Both the position numbers and the translations under genes were made by a program. DNA of 64,000 nucleotides, taken from the NCBI RefSeq assembly GCF_001427905.1, contig NZ_LMEF01000002.1:56480-120479 (forward strand). Direction: 5' to 3'. Of the stretch, positions 52,816-62,272 are shown piece after piece (positions within the stretch are counted from its first letter, which is position 1; every line of letters begins with the position of its first letter). A model generated the notes under the pieces. It was not told where the DNA came from, searched no databases, and was given only the letters and a program-made list of their open reading frames with translations. This DNA is from Flavobacterium sp. Root420. GTDB taxonomy: Bacteria > Bacteroidota > Bacteroidia > Flavobacteriales > Flavobacteriaceae.

Positions 52816-55086
52816 ATGAATAATATTAAAAACTCTTTATTTTATGTTACTGTAATTGGTGGTTTCACTGCATTAATATATTGGGTAATCTCAAAAGGAG
52901 CTTCGCTTGAAGTGGGTCGCGGAATTGTTCAGAAAAAAATAGAAAGTAATCACTGGAATGATTTTCTGCATTCTATGGTCGAAAATTTACAGCATCCATT
53001 AGCTATTTTACTAGCTCAGATTGTGACAATTATTTTAGTAGCCCGTTTGTTTGGATGGGTTTTTAGGAAAATTGGACAGCCATCTGTAATTGGTGAAATG
53101 ATTGCAGGAATTGTTCTTGGGCCCTCTTTGGTCGGAATGTATTTTCCGGAATTCTCAGCAGCTTTATTTCCAAAAGAATCTTTAGGAAACTTGCAATTTT
53201 TGAGTCAGATTGGTTTGATACTTTTCATGTTCGTTATCGGAATGGAATTGGATTTAAAAGTCCTTAAAAATAAAGCGCACGAATCAGTGGTAATCAGCCA
53301 CGCCAGTATTGTAATTCCATTCGCATTAGGTTTGACTCTTGCTTATTTTATATACGCAACTTTTGCACCGGTTGGAGTAGCTTTTTCTTCTTTCGGATTA
53401 TTTATGGGAATCGCCATGAGTATTACTGCTTTTCCGGTTTTGGCCAGAATTGTTCAGGAACGCGGAATGCAAAAAACTAAACTCGGAACTATTGCTATAA
53501 CATGCGCGGCGGCAGATGATATTACGGCTTGGTGTATTTTAGCCGTTGTAATTGCGATCGTAAAAGCAGGTTCGTTTACGAGCGCTTTATATGTTATTGG
53601 TTTGGCTATTTTGTATGTAATTGTGATGCTGAAGATAGTTCGCCCATTCTTAAAACGTGTTGGTGATTTAAATTCAACCCGCGAAAGTTTGAATAAACCA
53701 GTTGTTGCCATTTTCTTTTTGACTCTTTTGTTTTCTGCTTATGCTTCGGAATTAATCGGAATTCATGCTTTGTTTGGTGCTTTTTTAGCTGGAGCTATTA
53801 TGCCGGAAAACAACAAATTCAGAAATATTTTTATTGAAAAAGTAGAAGATGTTTCCATTATCGTTTTATTGCCATTATTCTTTGTGTTTACAGGTTTGCG
53901 TACACAAATTGGATTGCTGAATGATCCTTATTTATGGAAAGTGACAGCTGTAATTATTGCAGTTGCCGTAACCGGAAAATTCTTTGGAAGTGCGTTGGCA
54001 GCAAAATTTGTGGGACAAAACTGGAAAGACAGTTTAGCCATTGGAGCCTTGATGAATACACGTGGTTTAATGGAATTGGTAGTTTTAAATATCGGTTACG
54101 ATTTAGGAGTTCTTTCAACTGAAATCTTTACAATGATGGTAATTATGGCTTTGGTAACGACATTTATGACCGGTCCGGCTTTAGATTTTATCGGTTTTAT
54201 TTTTAAAGATAAAATTACAGCTATTCCTCAGGAAATTGGAAATAAAAGCAAATACAAGATTTTACTTTCGTTTGCAACTCCGGAAAAAGGAAAAAAACTA
54301 TTGCAAATTGCGAACAGCTTAGTTAAAAAACAAGGTGACAATTCGATTGTAACGGCGATGCATTTGTCTTTAAGTACTGAGATACATTCGTTTGATGTTA
54401 AAGATCATGAACGTAAAATGTTAGTTCCGGTGATTGAAGAATCACAGCGACTGAATCAAAATATGATAAGTGTTTTTAAGGTGACAAATGATATCGATAC
54501 CGATATTATTGATACAGCAAATCAAGGCGAGTACGATTTATTATTAGTTGGTTTAGGACAATCTATTTTTGATGGAACTTTACTTGGAAAGATTCTTGGT
54601 TTCACAACGCGAATCGTAAATCCGGATCGTTTGATTGATAAGTTTACAGGAAAAGAAGGTTTGTTTGAAAATTCTCCTTTTGATGAAAGAACACGTCATA
54701 TTATTGCAAAAAGTAAAATGCCGGTGGGAATTTTTATTGATAAAGATTTAGAAGAAGTCAATCAGATTTTTATGCCGATTTTTAGTAAAGAAGATGCTTT
54801 TTTAATTGAATACGCCAAGAAATTAATCAATAATAACGGATCGCAAATAACAGTTCTGGACGCCAGCGGTGAAGTAAAAAACACTCGCGATATTCAGGAA
54901 AGTATTCGTTCTATCGAACAAATTGCGCCAAATCATATTATGATTATGCATGACAGAACGATCAAAAAAGAGTTTTTAGAAAGCCAGAACTTAATGATTA
55001 TAAGTTTAGACAGCTGGAAAAAACTGATTGAATCTCAAAGCACCTGGTTGAATAATACGCCTTCGGTTTTGATTCTTAAACCATAA
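52816..55086 (+). CDS. CPA2-type cation:proton antiporter
   Basis: The product has 756 residues. After an N-terminal helix (about 5-25) a 12-helix Na/H-exchanger domain spans about 60-465, with GQPSVIGEMIAGIVLGPSL, FPVLARIVQERGM, the CAAADDITAWC double Asp and NTRGLMELVVLN. A soluble C-terminal part (about 480-756) resembles two universal-stress-like halves and may bind nucleotide. It exchanges Na or K for protons across the inner membrane. Monocistronic with a strong terminator. The LytTR pair is directly upstream in the same direction. Confidence 0.9.
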   Translation: MNNIKNSLFYVTVIGGFTALIYWVISKGASLEVGRGIVQKKIESNHWNDFLHSMVENLQHPLAILLAQIVTIILVARLFGWVFRKIGQPSVIGEMIAGIVLGPSLVGMYFPEFSAALFPKESLGNLQFLSQIGLILFMFVIGMELDLKVLKNKAHESVVISHASIVIPFALGLTLAYFIYATFAPVGVAFSSFGLFMGIAMSITAFPVLARIVQERGMQKTKLGTIAITCAAADDITAWCILAVVIAIVKAGSFTSALYVIGLAILYVIVMLKIVRPFLKRVGDLNSTRESLNKPVVAIFFLTLLFSAYASELIGIHALFGAFLAGAIMPENNKFRNIFIEKVEDVSIIVLLPLFFVFTGLRTQIGLLNDPYLWKVTAVIIAVAVTGKFFGSALAAKFVGQNWKDSLAIGALMNTRGLMELVVLNIGYDLGVLSTEIFTMMVIMALVTTFMTGPALDFIGFIFKDKITAIPQEIGNKSKYKILLSFATPEKGKKLLQIANSLVKKQGDNSIVTAMHLSLSTEIHSFDVKDHERKMLVPVIEESQRLNQNMISVFKVTNDIDTDIIDTANQGEYDLLLVGLGQSIFDGTLLGKILGFTTRIVNPDRLIDKFTGKEGLFENSPFDERTRHIIAKSKMPVGIFIDKDLEEVNQIFMPIFSKEDAFLIEYAKKLINNNGSQITVLDASGEVKNTRDIQESIRSIEQIAPNHIMIMHDRTIKKEFLESQNLMIISLDSWKKLIESQSTWLNNTPSVLILKP

Positions 55087-55108
55087 GGGTTTTAAAAATC
55101 CAATATAA

Positions 55109-55160
55109 AAAATCCCAAATTCCAATTTTATCGATTGGAATTTGGGATTTTGTTTTTCTC
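55109..55160 (+). terminator. Strong terminator after the antiporter gene
   Basis: An 18-bp perfect stem, AAAATCCCAAATTCCAAT (55109-55126) with its complement (55134-55151), is followed by TGTTTTTCTC. The same words recur at 55218-55258 in weaker form. Confidence 0.85.
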
Positions 55161-55245
55161 TCTTTTATATGATTACGTATTGTTTGTCATTCCTAGGTCG
55201 AAATGAAAAGCCTTGAGATTTGGGATTTAAAAATTGGAATTTGAT

Positions 55246-57741
55246 TTACAATCCCAAATCAAGTACATAAGAAATCTTAACCGCAATATTATCATCAAAT
55301 TTCGGCAATTGATTTGGACCATAGCGATAAAATCCGCCTAAGCCGAAACCTTTGAAGATGCGGTTTAATTCTATTCCTGACTCAAAAAAACCTTTGTCTA
55401 AAGTTTTGTAAGCAGGTCCAACATGCTGTTCCGGTTTTTCCATATTTCCCCAGGCCATTCTTGTAACTAATACCAGTGATGGGCGAACTTTTTTCATGAT
55501 TTTAATTCGGTCAAAACCATGTTTAACTTGAAAAAATACATATTGACTAGAGAAAAACTCATTAAAATACATGGTTTCAAAACTGTTTCTTCCGGCAAAA
55601 GTAATACGCTGGATTACGGTTTCTTTAGTCAGGTTATTAGGCATTGTGTTATACAAATGTGTAATAGGAACATCTCCCATTGCAACACCTCCTTGTAAAA
55701 GCAAACTTGTTTTTTGCCCGTTTAAGTACTTTTTTTCATACTCTGTTTTGAAATCTATTTTGCTGAAAGTAAAATCGTTTTCTAAAACATTTGGAAGCGA
55801 TTGTGTATACTGAAAAGTAAATCTCGGAAATCTTTTGTCTGATTCTGTTCTTCCGGTTGGTGTTTGCATGAAATCGCTAAAGGGCGCCCAAACTATTGAG
55901 GCCATTGCCGTAGTCATGATATAACTCGAATATAATTGCCCGTTTAAATTAAAAAGATAATCAAATTTTGGTTCAACGTCCGTTCGTGATAATTCAAAAA
56001 CAGCTTCTGTTTTTGGGATAATTTTCGTTTGTACATTGGCTTTCCAGCTAATGTATTTGTAAAAAGTACTAATATTGATGGGACGTGGATCGTAAATTTT
56101 AAAAACGCGTTTGTCAACGGCGAAAACCGTACTTGCGATTTCTCGAACATCATCAGTATAAGAACCATTTAACCAGGTGTTGGTAGATTTATCCAATAAA
56201 ACTCCGGAACCTAAGCTATACTTAAAATTACCATCTTTTGTTCCATATGCGGTGTAACCTTCGATTCTAAAATTTTTAGAAAAACGATCATTTGTAATTC
56301 CGCCAACACCTAAACGAAATCCTTCATAATTATTGTAACTGATAATTTTTTTTAAGTCAAGATCTATCGGGCCAAGTGGTAAATAACCGTTTATGATTTT
56401 TCGTCCTAAACCTAAACGTTTTTCGATTCTTTTGCTTATCGAGATACTGTCTAATAATTGATAGGTTTTCTGGCTTTTTAAGTCTAAACTTTCTTTTCTG
56501 TACGTGTCCCAGAATTCTTCTGTTTTTTTGCTGGCATCGTCTTTAATTTCAATGTAAAGTGATGAATTCTTTATTATTGGATTTGTGTTGTAGTGAATAT
56601 CGAAATTATTACTTTCTGAAAGTAAATAGGTGAAATCTGAAGCTGATTTTTTCCTTTGTTCGAAGTTGTCTTCTACATCTCCGTCAAACTGAATTGTTCC
56701 GCCTAAAATTTTGATAGCATCGTCATTTTTCCCTTTTACAATTTTGAAAGTGGTATTGCTTTGAAACCAGATTTTTTGACTCGGGACATATTCAAATTCG
56801 TGAATTCCGCTGATATCCAAAACACCTTTTATACGCATTACCGCTTTTGCAACAGCGAAGTTTTCCTGATCGATGTACAAAACTCCTTCGAGACCATTTG
56901 ATTTTCTTTTTTTCTTGTTTTTAAAGTAAATCATATAGGTGTTTCGTCCTTTTATCGGAACTGTGTCCAATAATTTATAGTTGTAATCAGAAAATGCATT
57001 ATCGGCAATCGGACTCTGGTGTTTGGTTTCGAACAATTCGTATTTCGAATCGTAAATCGAAATAGATTGTAAGTTAAATGCAATGATTTCGTAAACGGGC
57101 TGTTTGAAACCTGCCATTTTAGTTCCGAGAATAGTTTCTTTGAGCTTATTATTGCCAAACTGATATTGTGAAACTTTTTCAGTCTGAAATAAATGCTGTT
57201 TGCTGATGATTTCTTTGAATTTATAATCCGATGAATCAATATTGATTTGTTTTTTATTGAAATCTTTATAAGCTGCAGAAGAATCAATTCTTCCGTCGAT
57301 AGAATCAGGATTGGCAGTTACAATAAGTTTGTTGTAGGTTTTGTATTCAAAACTACTAAGCTTCTTCTGTGGATTGTTCAGGTTTTTATTCGCAATAACT
57401 TTCTTTATAATGGTTAAAGCCGGATTTTCATTAGAAACGACAACTTCTTTTAAATCATCTGTTTTTTGAGAAAGTGAAATCAAATAAAACTTTTTATTGT
57501 CTGCTAAAGCAATAATTTTAGTTTGAAACCCAATATAAGAAACTGTAATATTGTTGATTTTTGAACTAATTTTAAGATCAAATTTCCCATCAACATCAGT
57601 AATAGTATTGTTGTTGTCTGAAGTCGTTATTGTGGCAAACGGAAGGGGTTTTCTGTTTGAATCGGTTACAATTCCGTTTATTTGAAATTGCGCCTGAATA
57701 GTAAGCGTAAAAAACAAAGTCAAAAAACAAAATAGCTTCAT
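55246..57741 (-). CDS. DUF5686 outer-membrane protein
   Basis: The product has 831 residues from ATG 57741; the frame reaches 57822, but an exact -7 box at 57789 lies inside that extension, so the shorter start is chosen. A signal peptide ends TIQAQ, then a CarboxypepD-reg-like domain (INGIVTDSNRKPLPFATI, YIGFQTKIIAL). The DUF5686 region and a beta-barrel follow, with many aromatic-rich strands and a final strand AVKISYVLDLGL typical for outer-membrane insertion. The family is common in Bacteroidetes; function unknown. It is transcribed divergently from no close neighbour and ends convergent with the antiporter. Confidence 0.87.
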   Translation of the reverse strand: MKLFCFLTLFFTLTIQAQFQINGIVTDSNRKPLPFATITTSDNNNTITDVDGKFDLKISSKINNITVSYIGFQTKIIALADNKKFYLISLSQKTDDLKEVVVSNENPALTIIKKVIANKNLNNPQKKLSSFEYKTYNKLIVTANPDSIDGRIDSSAAYKDFNKKQINIDSSDYKFKEIISKQHLFQTEKVSQYQFGNNKLKETILGTKMAGFKQPVYEIIAFNLQSISIYDSKYELFETKHQSPIADNAFSDYNYKLLDTVPIKGRNTYMIYFKNKKKRKSNGLEGVLYIDQENFAVAKAVMRIKGVLDISGIHEFEYVPSQKIWFQSNTTFKIVKGKNDDAIKILGGTIQFDGDVEDNFEQRKKSASDFTYLLSESNNFDIHYNTNPIIKNSSLYIEIKDDASKKTEEFWDTYRKESLDLKSQKTYQLLDSISISKRIEKRLGLGRKIINGYLPLGPIDLDLKKIISYNNYEGFRLGVGGITNDRFSKNFRIEGYTAYGTKDGNFKYSLGSGVLLDKSTNTWLNGSYTDDVREIASTVFAVDKRVFKIYDPRPINISTFYKYISWKANVQTKIIPKTEAVFELSRTDVEPKFDYLFNLNGQLYSSYIMTTAMASIVWAPFSDFMQTPTGRTESDKRFPRFTFQYTQSLPNVLENDFTFSKIDFKTEYEKKYLNGQKTSLLLQGGVAMGDVPITHLYNTMPNNLTKETVIQRITFAGRNSFETMYFNEFFSSQYVFFQVKHGFDRIKIMKKVRPSLVLVTRMAWGNMEKPEQHVGPAYKTLDKGFFESGIELNRIFKGFGLGGFYRYGPNQLPKFDDNIAVKISYVLDLGL

Positions 57742-57788
57742 ACAGAGTGTTATAGTTTCAAAAACGAAAAGAATGTGATTTTGGTATG

Positions 57789-57796
57789 CAAAAATA
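57789..57796 (-). promoter_or_regulatory. -7 box TATTTTTG of the DUF5686 gene
   Basis: Exact TANNTTTG match on the minus strand, 47 bp before ATG 57741. It decides the start choice for that gene. Confidence 0.5.
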
Positions 57797-57803
57797 AGAA
57801 TAA

Positions 57804-57840
57804 AAAAATCCGTCTGGTACAATTAACCAAACGGATTTTT
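57804..57840 (-). terminator. Terminator of the pyrH-frr operon
   Basis: AAAAATCCGTCTGGT (57804-57818) pairs with ACCAAACGGATTTTT (57826-57840) with one mismatch. On the minus strand it is followed by T-rich sequence, 18 bp after the frr stop. Confidence 0.8.
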
Positions 57841-57858
57841 ATTTTGTGTTGAATCAGA

Positions 57859-58422
57859 TTACACCTTCATGATTTCAGCTTCTTTCGCAGCCAATAATTC
57901 ATCGATTTTTCTGATGTACGTATTTGTCAAATTTTGAACTTCTTCTTCTGCAGATTTGCAAACATCTTCCGAAGTACCTTCTTTTTCTAATTTTTTGATA
58001 TCAGTGTTAGCGTCTTTACGAACGTTACGAACTCCAATTTTTGCATCTTCCGCTTCAGATTTTGCCTGTTTTGCTAAATCTCTACGACGATCTTCTGTCA
58101 AAGGCGGAACGCTGATAATAATCATATCTCCGTTATTCATCGGATTAAAACCGATGTTAGCGATCATAATCGCTTTTTCAATAACATGAAGCATGTTTTT
58201 TTCAAAAGGCTGCAATGTAATTGTTCTTGCATCCGGAACACTAATTTTTGACACTTGCGAAAGAGGAGTTGCAGATCCGTAATAATCTACAAAAACACTT
58301 CCTAACATGGCCGGAGAGGCTTTTCCTGCGCGAATATTTAGAAATTCTTTCTCTAAATGCGCAATTGAGCCATTCATTGATTCTTCAGTACTTTCTAATA
58401 TAAAATCTATTTCTTCACTCAT
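57859..58422 (-). CDS. frr: Ribosome recycling factor
   Basis: This 187-residue factor splits the post-termination ribosome with EF-G. Blocks: LEKEFLNIRAGKASPAMLGSV (about 24-44), YYGSATPLSQVSKISVPDART, GDMIIISVPPLTEDRRRDLAKQAK and VRNVRKDANTDIKKLEKEG. The length is standard. It lies 74 bp downstream of pyrH on the same strand, the usual pairing; the spacer holds repeated CAGTTTTCAGTTTG words. Confidence 0.97.
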   Translation of the reverse strand: MSEEIDFILESTEESMNGSIAHLEKEFLNIRAGKASPAMLGSVFVDYYGSATPLSQVSKISVPDARTITLQPFEKNMLHVIEKAIMIANIGFNPMNNGDMIIISVPPLTEDRRRDLAKQAKSEAEDAKIGVRNVRKDANTDIKKLEKEGTSEDVCKSAEEEVQNLTNTYIRKIDELLAAKEAEIMKV

Positions 58423-58496
58423 TTTTTTAAGTTTTCAGTTTGCAATCTCAGTTTTCAGTTTGTTCAGTCGATGTGACTGTAAACTGTGACTGAGGA

Positions 58497-59204
58497 CTAT
58501 ATATTTACAACGGTTCCTATGTTTTCACCTTCACAGATTTTCAGTAAGTTTCCAATTTTGTTCATATCAAAAACAACGATTGGTAATTTATTTTCCTGGC
58601 TTAATGTGAAAGCTGTAGTATCCATAACGTTTAATCCTTTTTTAAGAACATCATCAAACGAAATGAAATCAAATTTTACTGCAGAAGCGTTTTTCTCAGG
58701 ATCGCAGTCGTAAACACCATCAACACGGGTTCCTTTCAGGATAACATCAGCATTGATTTCGATTCCTCTTAAAACAGCAGCAGTATCAGTTGTGAAATAT
58801 GGATTTCCGGTTCCGGCTCCAAAAATTACAATTCTTCCTTTTTCAAGGTGACGGTCAGCTCTTCTTTTAATGTAAGGTTCTGCAATAGATTCCATTTTCA
58901 AAGCAGTCTGCAAACGCGTTTTCATTCCTTTGTCTTCAAGCGCGCCTTGTAAAGCCATTCCGTTAATTACGGTTGCAAGCATTCCCATATAATCGCCTTG
59001 TACTCTGTCCATACCGGCACTTGCACCAGCAACGCCTCTAAAAATATTTCCTCCTCCAATAACAATAGCAATTTCTATTCCTTTACTGTGAATCTGCTTA
59101 ATTTCTTCAGCATATTCGGCTAATCTTTTAGGGTCAATTCCGTATTGTAAATCACCCATTAAGGCCTCGCCGCTAAGTTTTAGAAGAATTCTTTTATATT
59201 TCAT
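58497..59204 (-). CDS. pyrH: Uridylate kinase
   Basis: This 235-residue hexameric amino-acid-kinase-fold enzyme makes UDP from UMP and ATP. Motifs: [13 protein letters not shown] (about 6-18), [14 protein letters not shown] (about 49-62), [19 protein letters not shown] (about 72-90), [19 protein letters not shown] (about 132-150) and [15 protein letters not shown] (about 162-176). All expected blocks are present. First gene of the pyrH-frr operon with a -7 box 22 bp upstream. Confidence 0.97.
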   Translation of the reverse strand: MKYKRILLKLSGEALMGDLQYGIDPKRLAEYAEEIKQIHSKGIEIAIVIGGGNIFRGVAGASAGMDRVQGDYMGMLATVINGMALQGALEDKGMKTRLQTALKMESIAEPYIKRRADRHLEKGRIVIFGAGTGNPYFTTDTAAVLRGIEINADVILKGTRVDGVYDCDPEKNASAVKFDFISFDDVLKKGLNVMDTTAFTLSQENKLPIVVFDMNKIGNLLKICEGENIGTVVNI

Positions 59205-59226
59205 GTTTGTGTTGCGTTAATTTGTG

Positions 59227-59234
59227 CAAATATA
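59227..59234 (-). promoter_or_regulatory. -7 box TATATTTG of pyrH-frr
   Basis: Exact TANNTTTG match on the minus strand, 22 bp before the pyrH start. No standard TTTG -33 element, only a T tract about 19 bp upstream. Confidence 0.5.
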
Positions 59235-59398
59235 GACATATTCTGATTTTTAAAAATAATGTTGACAAAAAATTAATTGCTCTTTATGTATTTAAAAATT
59301 CCTAAAGATTTTTAAGCTTTATTTTTGTCGAATCTGATAAAAGTCATTCGGGCATCTTTTTAAATTGCTTAAATTTATAAAACCAAAACGAAACAAAT

Positions 59399-60016
59399 AT
59401 GAAAAGTATTGTCGCTAAAGCATTATTCAACAGTTATTCGTATGCCGAATATCGAAAATTAGTAACCGATTTATTATCTGAAGGAAAATCAACGGGAGAC
59501 GACCAATCAGAAAGTTTGACGCATTACACAAGTTTAAACGAAGCCCGAATGAATCGATTGGAAAAAACAATTAAAATTTCGGAAGAAACAATTGAGAAAC
59601 TGCAAAATTTAGACAATCATTTTATTTGGTTGGTAATTTCCGAAGGCTGGTGCGGAGATGCAGCGCAGATACTTCCAATATTAAATAAGATGGCGTTAGC
59701 GTCTGATAAAAAAATTGATCTTAAAATTGTACTGCGAGATCAAAATGATGAATTAATGAGTCAGTATCTGACAAATGGCGGAAGAGCTATTCCAAAAGTT
59801 ATTGTAATTTGTAAAGAAGCCGGAATTGTTCGTGCAGATTGGGGTCCAAGACCAAAAGGAGCAACCGAATTAATGATCAATTATAAAAGAGACTTTGGGG
59901 TAATTGATGAAAAAATAAAAACCGATTTACAATTATGGTATCTGGCTGATAAAGGAATTTCGGTTCAGGAAGAATTGATTGCCATTATGGAAAATATAAA
60001 GTATAACCGATTGTAA
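59399..60016 (+). CDS. Thioredoxin-fold family protein
   Basis: The product has 205 residues, cytosolic. A helical N-terminus precedes a thioredoxin-like core with the motif EGWCGDAAQILPILNKM near residue 84. Only the first Cys of the usual CxxC is kept (CGDA), which points to a thiol-based reaction without an internal disulphide, or a binding role. GGRAIPKVIVI gives the cis-Pro loop. It resembles the thioredoxin-9 type family seen in Firmicutes and Bacteroidetes. Divergent from pyrH. Function unknown. Confidence 0.8.
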   Translation: MKSIVAKALFNSYSYAEYRKLVTDLLSEGKSTGDDQSESLTHYTSLNEARMNRLEKTIKISEETIEKLQNLDNHFIWLVISEGWCGDAAQILPILNKMALASDKKIDLKIVLRDQNDELMSQYLTNGGRAIPKVIVICKEAGIVRADWGPRPKGATELMINYKRDFGVIDEKIKTDLQLWYLADKGISVQEELIAIMENIKYNRL

Positions 60017-60362
60017 TTTTTGTAATAATTGTCTGAAATCGAATGTTAGTAAAGTGTTGAAAACAAATGTTATAGTATTTTGATGTGTATTGATTTTTTT
60101 ATATCTTAGTGACATAATCCCACTTCTATTATTTACTTTTTGATTTACTTTTTTTATTGGTGTCTCTTTAATGTTTAACAATTAAAAATACACAATCATG
60201 AGAAAGTTATTCGACAGGTTTTACGATTTTATTTCAGGTTTATTGTTTGGAGGGAAAAATATGACACATTATTAACCTCGAAAAAAACAAGTACGGAAAG
60301 CAAAATTATTTTAGAAGTTGGCACATTGCTATTGTCTTATATGTAGTGTGCTATTTTATTTT
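60017..60362. other. 346-bp spacer with one small open frame
   Basis: Between the thioredoxin-like gene and the truB stop the sequence is AT-rich without hairpins of note. The only coding signal is the 25-codon frame at 60198. Confidence 0.5.
60198..60275 (+). CDS. Possible 25-residue peptide
   Basis: An ATG follows an A-rich leader and opens a 25-codon frame encoding a basic start (MRKLFDRF), an amphipathic/hydrophobic middle (YDFISGLLFGG) and the end KNMTHY. It is too short to recognise; no homologue is known to me. It may be a small membrane peptide or chance. Confidence 0.25.
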   Translation: MRKLFDRFYDFISGLLFGGKNMTHY

Positions 60363-61058
60363 TTATTCCAATTTAAGACTTTCCTCAAACAAAGTAATAT
60401 CAATCGCATCTTTTACATCGTAATCACCAATTTTAGTTCGGCGTAAAACGGTTAAATGTGATCCTGAATTCATTGCTTTTCCAAAATCAAAAGCTAATGA
60501 ACGAATGTAGGTTCCTTTACTGCAAACGACTCTGAAATCAATTTCAGGCAATGCAATTCTGGTAATTTCAAATTCGTGAATAGTAGTTTTTCTGCTGGCA
60601 ATTTCTACCGTTTCTCCAGCGCGTGCGTGCTCGTATAAGCGGACGCCATCTTTTTTAATGGCTGAAAAAATAGGCGGTTTTTGATCGATTTCGCCTAAAA
60701 ACTGTTTTACGGTTTCATGAATCAAAGCTTCGTCAATATGAGAAGCTGGAAAAGTCTGATCAATCTCCGTTTCTAAATCATACGATGGAGTAGTGGCTCC
60801 AATGTAAAAAGTTCCCGTATATTCCTTGGCCTGACCCTGAAGTTCAGAAATTCTTTTGGTAAATTTTCCGGTGCAAATCAATAATAATCCAGAGGCTAAA
60901 GGATCTAAAGTTCCCGCATGTCCAATTTTGAACTTTTTTGGAAGTCCAACTTTATTGATTAAAAGGTATTTTAATTTATTGACAGCTTGAAACGAACTCC
61001 ATTTTAAAGGTTTGTCTATCAGTAAAACTTGTCCGTCTAAATATTCTTCAGTTGTCAT
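60363..61058 (-). CDS. truB: tRNA pseudouridine(55) synthase
   Basis: This 231-residue enzyme makes pseudouridine 55 in the tRNA T loop. The catalytic Asp is in GHAGTLDPLASGLLLICTG (about 46-64), with KPLKWSSFQAVNKLK before it and the YTGTFYIGATTPSYDLE strand after it. KPPIFSAIKKDGVRLYEHAR and CSKGTYIRSLAFDFG complete the family blocks. The C-terminal PUA domain is short or absent. Its start overlaps the uppP stop by 1 bp, as in the lineage-typical ftsX-DUF3098-uppP-truB run. Confidence 0.96.
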   Translation of the reverse strand: MTTEEYLDGQVLLIDKPLKWSSFQAVNKLKYLLINKVGLPKKFKIGHAGTLDPLASGLLLICTGKFTKRISELQGQAKEYTGTFYIGATTPSYDLETEIDQTFPASHIDEALIHETVKQFLGEIDQKPPIFSAIKKDGVRLYEHARAGETVEIASRKTTIHEFEITRIALPEIDFRVVCSKGTYIRSLAFDFGKAMNSGSHLTVLRRTKIGDYDVKDAIDITLFEESLKLE

Positions 61059-61855
61059 TATAGTATGGTAAGCGGGTGAATGAAAAAGTGGATAATCAAT
61101 AAAATGATTCCGGCAATGATTCGGTAATAACCAAAAACTTTAAAACCGTTTTTAGTTAAAAATCCGATAAAGGTTTTAATAGCCAGAAGTGCTACAATAA
61201 AAGCTACCACATTCCCTATAACTAATAAATTAATTTGATCGTGAGACAACTCAAATCCGGCTTTATAATAATCATAACATTTTTTTACGGTTGCCCCCAA
61301 CATGGTTGGAACAGCCAAAAAGAATGAAAATTCAGCCGCAGTAGTTCTTGATAATTTTTGTGACATTCCTCCAACGATAGTTGCTCCACTTCTTGAAACT
61401 CCCGGTATCATCGCAATACACTGAAATAATCCAATTTTAAAAGCTTGCAAATAAGTGATTTCCTGCGAAGTTTCTGTTGTATTTGGATTGTTGAACCATT
61501 CGTCTACTTTCAATAAAATCAAACCTCCGATTAAAAGTGAAATAGCAACCGTTACAGGATTTTCTAATAAACCATCGATAAAATCACTTAATAATAATCC
61601 TAAAACTACGGCCGGAACAAAAGCGACCAAAAGTTTAAAGTAAAAATCAAGTGTCTGAAAGAAACGTTTGAAATATAAAACAACAACTGAAAGTATAGCG
61701 CCTAGCTGAATAACAATCGTAAAAAGTTTTGTAAAATCTTCGTGTGCGATTCCGAAAAAAGAAGAGGCAATAATCATGTGTCCAGTTGAAGAAACAGGTA
61801 GAAATTCTGTGATTCCTTCAATAATGGCAAGAACGATAGCTTGTAATGTATTCAT
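61058..61855 (-). CDS. uppP: Undecaprenyl-diphosphate phosphatase
   Basis: This 265-residue inner-membrane protein with about eight helices recycles the C55 lipid carrier for cell-wall synthesis. The catalytic motifs are [17 protein letters not shown] (about 13-29) and [14 protein letters not shown] (about 149-162). The length is normal for UppP/BacA. The spacer to the DUF3098 gene is 106 bp of repeated CTAA words. Confidence 0.96.
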   Translation of the reverse strand: MNTLQAIVLAIIEGITEFLPVSSTGHMIIASSFFGIAHEDFTKLFTIVIQLGAILSVVVLYFKRFFQTLDFYFKLLVAFVPAVVLGLLLSDFIDGLLENPVTVAISLLIGGLILLKVDEWFNNPNTTETSQEITYLQAFKIGLFQCIAMIPGVSRSGATIVGGMSQKLSRTTAAEFSFFLAVPTMLGATVKKCYDYYKAGFELSHDQINLLVIGNVVAFIVALLAIKTFIGFLTKNGFKVFGYYRIIAGIILLIIHFFIHPLTIL

Positions 61856-61860
61856 TGAGA

Positions 61861-61965
61861 ATGTTAGATTTTTAGATTTTTACATCTTAGATTTTTAGAC
61901 CTTTTTAAAGATTAATCTAATAATCTAAGATGTCTGAGAATTCTAAGGAGTCTAAGAAAGTCTAT
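61861..61965. repeat. TTAGATTTTTAGA / AGTCTAAG word repeat
   Basis: The uppP-DUF3098 spacer is built of TTAGATTTT words, then AATCTAATAATCTAAGATG and several TCTAAG variants. The halves can pair loosely. The same words occur at 32251-32340 and near asnS. Confidence 0.5.
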
Positions 61966-62219
61966 TTAGATTTTTTGAAGATCGAATAAATCGTGATTCC
62001 AAAACCTATTAAAACAGTTGTTGGAGCTAAACGAATACGTCTAAAACTAAAAACATCTTCATTAAAAACATTCGGATTATCACTTCCTCCACCAGACATT
62101 AAGATGAATCCAAGGGCAATTACACCAATTCCAATCAGTAAGATTTTGTAGTTGATGCCGTCAAAAAGGAATTCTTGTTTTTGAGGTTGTTGTTCTTCGT
62201 TAGTGCTAATATTTTTCAT
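61962..62219 (-). CDS. DUF3098 membrane protein
   Basis: The product has 85 residues from ATG 62219 (a TTG lies five codons upstream). A hydrophilic N-terminus is followed by two membrane helices (about 26-43 and 65-80) joined by a loop FNEDVFSFRRIRLAP. This matches DUF3098, a small family almost always beside ftsX in Bacteroidetes. It may assist FtsX, but no function is proven. Confidence 0.85.
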   Translation of the reverse strand: MKNISTNEEQQPQKQEFLFDGINYKILLIGIGVIALGFILMSGGGSDNPNVFNEDVFSFRRIRLAPTTVLIGFGITIYSIFKKSK

Positions 62220-62272
62220 TGTTATTGAGTTCAATTTTTTGTTTTTCTGAATATATGACTGCGACTGAATAC

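Noticed and set aside
57742..57822. Longer start for the DUF5686 gene
   Set aside because: The extension would include an exact -7 box and part of the frr terminator; ATG 57741 begins a clean signal peptide.
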